Source: an uncultured Eubacteriales bacterium (lineage in GTDB: Bacteria; Bacillota; Clostridia; Oscillospirales; Oscillospiraceae). Taken from it: a DNA stretch of 9,489 bases. The position numbers and the translations under genes were made by a program. Below the pieces are notes generated by a model. It worked only from the letters and a program-made list of their open reading frames with translations, did not search any database and was not told where the DNA came from. Location: positions 1 to 9,489 of the forward strand of contig CAJKNS010000081.1 of the NCBI GenBank assembly GCA_905201305.1, given 5' to 3'. The stretch's first letter is position 1, and each line of letters opens with the position of its first letter. Shown piece after piece: positions 1 through 5,900 of this stretch.

Positions 1-53
1 TGCTTTTTGCTAAATGGCTTTCCGACAATGTGTATTTTAGCATTTGTGCGGTG

Positions 54-776
54 TTACCTTAATTCTTCGGTTGTAAACCTGGACATATCATAGGCAATTT
101 TCTCCGCCGCCGCCTGGTCCGGAGACAATCGGTCTGCGCAAAAGCTTCCATGCTCACAGGCGCGAATCGGCGGGAACATATAGCTGGCTGCCTGCAAGGG
201 CAGGCTGTGCTCCCTGGCAAAGGCATACACTGCCTGTGCATCCTGGCGGTTATAAGGGGTCACAGAATAATTCAGCTTTACAAGGATCCCGGCTTCCTGC
301 AATTTTTCAATGGCATGGACCGTCTGAAAATAAGCGTCCGGATTCCCGCAGAGAGCGCCATAGGTCTCCGGAGATGCGCCATAGATGGTGATATTCACCC
401 GTGACGGCGGGTCTGCCGCCAGGAAATCCAGTACATCCTCCTGAATCAGCGAGCCATTGGAGTTGATGGAAATCATCAAACCCATTTTACGGCAGCCAGA
501 ATAAATCTCCTGAAAATCCTTTCGGATTAAGGGCTCGCCGCCGGTCAAAAGCAGCAGCAGCGTCCCCTGCTTGCAGCATTCCTCCGCCAGAGACAGCCAC
601 TGTGCGGCGGAACGCTCTCCTGCCAGCGCCAACGCATCCTGCTCAGACCGATGAATGTAGCACATTTTGCAGTTGAAATTGCAGCGCGGTGTCAGCTCAA
701 AGGTGCCGGACAGCGGAATTCCACGAACATCCGCCCGGGCAAATAGCAGCTCTCTGTATGCCTGATAAGCGTTCAT
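54..776 (-). CDS. Radical SAM peptide-maturase-like protein, truncated C-terminus
   Basis: Seen: 240 residues with the radical SAM cluster motif CNFNCKMC (C32, C36, C39), which binds a 4Fe-4S cluster and S-adenosylmethionine, followed by the TGGEP motif at about 78-82 and a SINSNG strand near 103-108. Family knowledge: radical SAM proteins with the FELTPRCNFNCKMCY type of N-terminus normally continue past residue 240 into a Cys-rich SPASM/Twitch-like region carrying auxiliary Fe-S clusters, and many modify ribosomal peptides. Here the protein stops at TAA (54-56), just after the helix ending TTEELR, before any such region. Two of the three frames stay open from there to the window edge, so the gene is probably broken, or affected by a sequence error. 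The start is well supported: AGGAGG lies 5 nt upstream (782-787) and 12 nt separate it from the preceding HprK-like gene, so the two are co-transcribed. The likely substrate is the small peptide encoded at 1715-1981 (inference). Confident for the family, unsure of the reaction. Confidence 0.88.
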   Translation of the reverse strand: MNAYQAYRELLFARADVRGIPLSGTFELTPRCNFNCKMCYIHRSEQDALALAGERSAAQWLSLAEECCKQGTLLLLLTGGEPLIRKDFQEIYSGCRKMGLMISINSNGSLIQEDVLDFLAADPPSRVNITIYGASPETYGALCGNPDAYFQTVHAIEKLQEAGILVKLNYSVTPYNRQDAQAVYAFAREHSLPLQAASYMFPPIRACEHGSFCADRLSPDQAAAEKIAYDMSRFTTEELR

Positions 777-788
777 AGTTTCCTCCTG

Positions 789-1652
789 TTATGATTTCAG
801 CCCGTCTTGGGCAAGCGCAGCTTCCAATGCCTCCACCGCACGCACATCCGGCGTGCAGGCAAGGGAATAAACGGGCACCGATGCCACCAAATCCACCAGC
901 AGCAGCAGCGTTTTACTCCATTCCTCGGCAATCAGCCGGTCCGAAAATACATTAGGACTCAGCATGGAAAGCGCCTCCTGAATACCCAGTCGCCGGACCG
1001 TGTTTTCCTTTGCCTGAGACAGCACCACAATGCAGCGAAGGGGCAGGGTGACATTTTCGCAGATACCGCTGGTGCCGCAGAAGGGCATACTGTAAACAAC
1101 AGGCTTTGCTTCCAGCTTTACCGCCGCCTTGTCGCCGTTTAAAATTTGCGCACCGCGGCAGGTTTCCCAAAGGGACGCCTGGGTAGATTTTCCGGTCCGG
1201 CTGGGCGCGGTAAACAGAATACCCTGCCCTTGATGGGCAATATAGGACGCATGGAACACCAACGCCCGATGGTACAGCAGCAGCTGCGGCAATGAAACCC
1301 CGGGCCATAGAAAAGAGGATCCCGTTGCCCATTTCCATGCATCCTCCCGCGCGACACAATGGATCAATCCAGGCTGCTCCAGCTGATAGGAGCATAGCAT
1401 ATGTGGATTCGTCTGAAACGAATCGTGGGTCAGGCGGGTAATTGTTGTACCTTCCCGCCAAATATATTTTTCTCCGCGGTGCCCCAGCAGCTTACCCAAG
1501 GGAGCAGGTAACTGGGTGCTGGAGGTAATTTCAATGTTGACAACCGGCGCACAGGATGCGCAGGCGAATTTGGGACTGTATTTGTCCTCCCAGAGAGACG
1601 TTGGTGCGGCAACACGAAAGGGCACGCCGCAGAAGCTGTAATAATATTCCAT
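789..1652 (-). CDS. HPr kinase/PEPCK-like P-loop protein of a peptide-maturation cassette
   Basis: Seen: 287 residues with a Walker A-like loop APSRTGKST (149-157), preceded by a HASYI strand (134-138) and followed by NGDKAAV (172-178), where D174 is in the place of the acidic metal/phosphate-site residue. Further on are the MPFCGTSGICEN segment (189-200) and a C-terminal CTPDVRAVE helix. This order matches the C-terminal catalytic fold of HPr kinase/phosphorylase and PEP carboxykinase. The N-terminal ~125 residues are not the HprK N-domain, and contain a CASC motif at 31-34. Family knowledge: HprK-like proteins of this size recur beside radical SAM enzymes and RRE proteins in RiPP clusters, and related kinases phosphorylate lasso precursors. 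The role here is inferred, not shown. Start: a GTG at 1682 would give 10 more residues but lies inside a terminator-like hairpin. ATG 1652 has AAAGGA 6 nt upstream and is preferred. The P-loop has A instead of the usual first G, so catalysis is uncertain. Confidence 0.85.
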   Translation of the reverse strand: MEYYYSFCGVPFRVAAPTSLWEDKYSPKFACASCAPVVNIEITSSTQLPAPLGKLLGHRGEKYIWREGTTITRLTHDSFQTNPHMLCSYQLEQPGLIHCVAREDAWKWATGSSFLWPGVSLPQLLLYHRALVFHASYIAHQGQGILFTAPSRTGKSTQASLWETCRGAQILNGDKAAVKLEAKPVVYSMPFCGTSGICENVTLPLRCIVVLSQAKENTVRRLGIQEALSMLSPNVFSDRLIAEEWSKTLLLLVDLVASVPVYSLACTPDVRAVEALEAALAQDGLKS

Positions 1653-1660
1653 ATAGGTTC

Positions 1661-1672
1661 CTTTCGCGAAAG
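1661..1672 (-). promoter_or_regulatory. 12-bp palindrome overlapping the HprK-like gene's ribosome-binding site
   Basis: CTTTCGCGAAAG is a perfect 12-bp palindrome placed directly after the hairpin at 1673-1704. Its 3' half supplies the AAAG of the Shine-Dalgarno sequence AAAGGA for ATG 1652. In the mRNA a CTTT/AAAG mini-stem could partly occlude the site. It is short enough to be weak, so a regulatory role is only inferred; it may also act as the lower part of a compound terminator. Confidence 0.4.
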
Positions 1673-1704
1673 AAGCGCCCACACCCGCAGGGGCATGGGC
1701 GCTT
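1673..1704 (-). terminator. Strong intercistronic hairpin, likely leaky terminator or mRNA-stability element
   Basis: On the minus-strand RNA, AAGCGCCCA (1704-1696) pairs perfectly with TGGGCGCTT (1681-1673), a 9-bp stem. The 14-nt loop contains CCC and GGG that can extend pairing. It begins 10 nt after the precursor stop codon and is followed by CTTTCG rather than a long U tract, so termination should be partial. It sits exactly between the candidate precursor peptide and the maturation genes. There, RiPP operons often use a leaky terminator or a 3' stabilising hairpin to raise precursor levels above enzyme levels (established pattern; its operation here is inferred). Confidence 0.65.
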
Positions 1705-1714
1705 GAGTTAGAGC

Positions 1715-1981
1715 TTACGAGGTGAAAATATTTTTTCCTTCTGGTGTATTTTTACAATAATCCAAGCAACCAACTCTGCAAGCTCCTTCTTCAAAAAGGT
1801 TGCTCGCCTCATCTCCGTCGAGAACACCATTACCATTAGCCAAACTGGAGTCGACATTGAGAATAAGCCCCTCAAGTATCCCTCCCAGTTGAGTGCCACG
1901 TGTTGCCGCAGCACAACTGCAAAGTGCATCATTGGCAGTAAAAGAGAGTACCATCAGCCGGGGTTTTTCATAAGTTTTCAA
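1715..1981 (-). CDS. Candidate RiPP precursor peptide, 88 aa, TTG start
   Basis: Seen: starting at TTG 1981 the product is 88 residues. It opens MKTYEKPRLMVL, a short basic/hydrophobic leader-like segment, then has C21 and C23 in ALCSCAAA. A Gly/Asn/Asp stretch at 44-58 contains NGNGVLDGDE, which resembles an EF-hand or thrombospondin type-3 calcium loop with the first Asp position occupied by Leu. The C-terminus has three evenly spaced cysteines (C68, C72, C76; CX3CX3C) and ends NIFTS. There is no signal peptide or membrane segment. The start is chosen because AAAGGAGGG lies 6 nt upstream of TTG 1981; a longer ATG reading would translate through this site and overlap the previous gene. Context: immediately followed by an HprK-like protein and a radical SAM enzyme, hence the RiPP precursor proposal. 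Which residues are modified, where a leader would be cleaved, and whether it is secreted cannot be told from the sequence. By hand count its GC (~47% over 1741-1980) is lower than that of the histidine kinase region. Confidence 0.72.
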   Translation of the reverse strand: MKTYEKPRLMVLSFTANDALCSCAAATRGTQLGGILEGLILNVDSSLANGNGVLDGDEASNLFEEGACRVGCLDYCKNTPEGKNIFTS

Positions 1982-1987
1982 TTTGTA

Positions 1988-1996
1988 CCCTCCTTT
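1988..1996 (-). promoter_or_regulatory. Strong ribosome-binding site that fixes the TTG start of the precursor gene
   Basis: The minus strand reads AAAGGAGGG, a near-perfect Shine-Dalgarno sequence, with a 6-nt spacer to TTG at 1981-1979. It starts within the 16-nt gap after the GH20 reading frame ends (stop at 2000-1998), so ribosomes finishing the upstream gene would be released next to it. This suggests translational coupling and argues against the longer upstream ATG start. Confidence 0.75.
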
Positions 1997-1997
1997 C

Positions 1998-2996
1998 TTA
2001 TTCAGAGACAGTCTTTGTTTTGCTCTTCTCACCGTCTGCATTGTAGGCCACGATTTCGAAGTTGGGTGTTTCATCCTTCGGCATCACGGAAACGACACGA
2101 ATGGTACGGTTCTTTCCGCCGAAGCCCTTAAGACCGGTGCGTGTATACTTCTTGCCGTTGACGGTGATGTAAGCAACATCGCTGGACACCGTAACCTTCA
2201 GGGTAACGACCTTGTTGCGGATTACGGATGTGCTGGAAACCTTGGTCTCGAAGGTTTCGGGTGCAAAGGTAGCAGGATCAGGATCAGGCTCAGGCTCCTG
2301 ATTGCCATAGAACGCAGCAGTCAGCGCCTTGCTTACCACCTCATCGCCAAGCTCCTGTGCAGAAACAATTGCGCTATTGTCAGAAGAGAGTTTTACGTTT
2401 CCAATTGCCAGAATGCCATCGCCGGTATTTGCAATTGTAAACACACCGTTTTTGTCCGAAGTAACTTCATAATACATCTCAGTGACGGATGTAATCGTCT
2501 TCGGCACTTCGTTTCCGAGATTAACCGTTACCGAACCAGTGCCCTTCACAGCGCGCAAGCTGACCTGAATTGTGCTCTTTGTATCGCCAATCTTAAAGAC
2601 AACTGCATGACTCTTTTCATCGCTCTTTGTCAGGTAAATCTCATTCTGAGGACCGCCATTTGCAATGTAGGTCTGTACGGTACCCGTAACCTCACCCTTC
2701 TTGTCGGTAAAGCCAACGAAGGAACCCTCTGCAACACCCCAAATGTTCTTGTAGGTCTTTCCCTTTTCATTGTCAGGATAGTTCTCTGCCACAGTATCGG
2801 TAGTAGAACGGTAGACGCGGAAGCCGTCGATTGCCACATGGTTACCAGCCTGATAACCGGAGGAACCGGTGCCGTCAGAGGCAAGGGCAGCGCTATAGAA
2901 ATCCACTGCATCGGGGGTCGCTGCAACATCCAAGTTGTCCGCCGCAGAGATGGTGACAAAGTCCACCTCATCCATGGTCAGATCATTTTCTTCCAG
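1998..2996 (-). pseudogene. C-terminal 332 aa of the frameshifted GH20 protein
   Basis: This is the continuation of the gene beginning at 7326, displaced by one base near 2997. Skipping one base there turns ...EYDALLAH into ...LEENDLTMDEVDF, a smooth join with the same secreted, Thr/Ser/Asp-rich composition. The segment holds a beta-rich module (about the first 220 residues, with an NHVAIDGFRVYRS motif), a QEPEPDPDP linker, and a final ~85-residue Ig-like domain containing TVNGKKYTRTGLKGFGGKN. It ends KTKTVSE with no LPXTG motif, no hydrophobic tail and no SLH domain. The same frame is open upstream to 3098 from an internal ATG, but that part runs out of frame through the main protein and has no signal peptide or ribosome-binding site, so independent translation is unlikely. 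Expressed only if the frameshift is an error or is bypassed. Confidence 0.8.
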
Positions 2997-5900
2997 GATG
3001 TGCCAGCAGAGCATCGTATTCTGCATCGGCATCCATTTCAGCCGCTGCCTGAACAGCAGCCGCAGTGCTGCCTTCGATTGGATCCAGACCGGTTGCATAG
3101 ACCTTTACGGTGCAAAGCGCATCGTCATATCCATATTTTTCATTTGCCATAACGATATGCGCCAAGGGCACCTGATGGATTGTTGCGCCACTTCCATCAT
3201 CATAGCGAGTATCAATGTTCGCAATGGTGGCATGCTTTCCTTTTACGGGATCATTCTTAATGACGGTCAGGAGAACGCCGCCGGTGGTCGGACCGCAATC
3301 ACCAATGAGGTCAAAGGTATTGCCATAGAACTCCGTGGTCAGCGGTGCGCTGTACTTGTTTTTCTCCAGACCGGTGATGGACCATACGCCATTCGCATTG
3401 GTAGAACTGCTGTAGGAACCATCATAGCCGAAGACGTTGTAGGTCTTGGTGGTGTCGCCGACCTTCTGGGTTTCCTGGGTGGCAGCTGCCGCATCACTAC
3501 GGCTCCAAGTGGTGTCGCCGTCGGGTTTGCTCAGGAAGCTCTCCTCGTAGAGGACGTTGGAGGCGGGGTAGATGTAAACGGTGTAGGTGATTTCGCCAGT
3601 TTGCCGCGTCTCCGGATTGTATCCTGAAACGGTAACGTTCAGCATTTCACCTGTAGAGTTCTTTACAAAATTCGCATTTGGCGTGTAGGTTATGGTTTTG
3701 GTATCAAAATTAACATCAGCCTTACCATTCGTCTGGTTCTTGACCGTGATGCTGTTAATCTTTTCTTCATTGCCGTTAAAGGTCTCAGAAAGATCCGTAA
3801 GGTTAATCTTTAACGATGTTCCAAAGTCAACTACAAAAGAAACCGCGCGGTCAAAGGTGTAGTACAGATATACATCTTTTCCGCCAGCGTCTCTCCGCGC
3901 ATCTACGCACTTATACTTGGAATAGCGGTATTCTGCACCAATTGCAGCCATTTTTTTCAGGTCAGCTTCAACCGTCTGGTCAACGCCGCTCTTGTTGCGA
4001 ACCGTGTTGCCAGTCAGCTCCGTGTCGCTCACCCGTGCAAAATTCTCGTTAAAGTATGTACCCGCTGTTACGCTAATATTGTAGGAATAGAACTCACTGC
4101 CAGTAGTCTGATTGACATAGTGAACCGTCAGAGAATCCTCATTCGCCTTAGGCTTTACATAAACGCGGATCAGGATCGCATTGTTTTTATTGTGCTCAGA
4201 GGTATTCCATGCCAGATTATCATAAGGATTCTCATAGCTGGGATTGTTCGTTGGGTTACCAATGCTCGCGCTGGCAACAGGCTCCTGATCATCGCTGCCC
4301 CAAACTACTTTCTCATTGCCTTTCCAGGTAAGGCTGGTTACAGTAACCGTATTACTACTGCTCGCGCTACTCCTCATAGTACCGGTTTCAGCGGTGATTT
4401 TATAAATCTCATACTCGTTATTGCCGGTGAACACCATGGTACCAAGACCACGACCGCTACTCGGATAGCCGTATACAATGGTCTTGGACTTCAGGTTCGC
4501 TGCATCCGTAGAACCAGGGTTCTTAGAGCCATCCTCATACACAACCTGCACAGAAACAGAGCAACGGTCGTTCTCAGGCGTATAGCCCCAGTTTCCTGTG
4601 CCATCGCCCTTGGTGCCCCAGTCAGCGGCATTGATCGTCATCTCATCCTCGCCATTGGCGTTTTTGATGTTGACAACCTCCATATAGTAGGCAACTACCT
4701 GGTGATTGCTTGTTACTTCAATCCAGGCTCCTGCCTCAGAATATACCTGCCACTTGCCGCCCCAATAACGTACCTTTGTAAAGGTTGTGCCATTCAGGGT
4801 TTCGTCATCGCCCTTATCTCCGGTCTGTTCCTCCGTTCCGCTGGTGCTGTTATTACTCTTGGTCTTGTCCAGCAGCTTAGCCTGCCAATAGGTCTGTGTT
4901 CTTCCATCCTTATTGGCAGATTGATCAACTAGACCCGCAACATCGAGACCCGCCTCAGAATATGCATTCTCGGCAGCAACTGCATAGTAATTTTTGCCAG
5001 AGGACGCACCAATCAGGCGAGAGTTAGTAATCCAATACTGAATTTCCAGCGGGTCAACATCGGACAGATTCACATCCGTAACGGTAACATTATACGTTAC
5101 ATTACCAATCACAATGGTCGTTGGTTTGTTTTCCTCAGTCACCTTTTTACCGGTGAAGGAAACCTTTGTGGTGGTGGTTCCCGGCATTGTCTTCTGCTCA
5201 TACAGGTAGAGCGACTGAGAACTACTGTCAGCACCAAAGGTCGTGCCGGAAAGCGTGAGGTATGCATTCGTATTGTACGTATTAAACATACCTTCATACG
5301 TATGTGCCCTTGAAACAGCAATACGGTTGCCATCAGGAGCAACTGTTACGCTCATCTGTGTCTCCCCCAGGGAATAGCTCCAGCCAGTTCTCCATCCATA
5401 GGACGCATTGGGATAAATATAGCTGCCATCTGCCAGCTTGATATAATACTGACCGTTCTCAGCGGTCTCAAATGTCACTTTTACTGCCTTTTTATCCGTG
5501 ACATCTGCCGCATTGCTCTCCGCAGAAATGTAGAACTCTTTACCCGCTTCAAAGGATGCAGGCTCATAATAGGTCGAGCCGTCAGTCGTTTCCTTGCTGG
5601 TTGTTACAGTGACGTAGTCATTGCTGTAATCGTCAGTCGTGTAATCGCCGGTGACATCCACATTTGCCGCTTTCGTTGCATTAACTGCTACAGTGACGCT
5701 ATCCGTTTTGTTTTCGGGCTCCTCAGCAGCAGTAACCTCCAGTGCAAACTCAGCAGTTTTGCCAGCATCATTTGTAGCAGTAATGGTAGCCTTGCCCGCT
5801 TTCAAGGCTTTCACAGCAACCTTCTTGGCGGATACCTGGCTGCTAGCGGCTACAATATCATCCGCAGATGTAAGATCAACAACGCCCTCAGGCTCTGCCT

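Noticed and set aside
952..1461. 169-codon leftward frame inside the HprK-like gene
   Set aside because: Alternative frame of a gene with recognisable P-loop motifs; no start signal of its own.
1653..1682. GTG 1682 as start of the HprK-like gene
   Set aside because: Lies in the 3' arm and loop of the 1673-1704 hairpin without a ribosome-binding site; ATG 1652 has AAAGGA at 6 nt.
2295..2310. PEPDPDP-coding imperfect repeat as a possible phase-variation tract
   Set aside because: Only a short proline/aspartate linker; it is not at the frameshift point and is too short for slippage.
1983..3152. 389-codon rightward open frame opposite the GH20 C-terminal region
   Set aside because: No ribosome-binding site, Cys/Ile/Arg-rich unnatural composition, and wholly antisense to a clear protein-coding frame; a codon-bias shadow.
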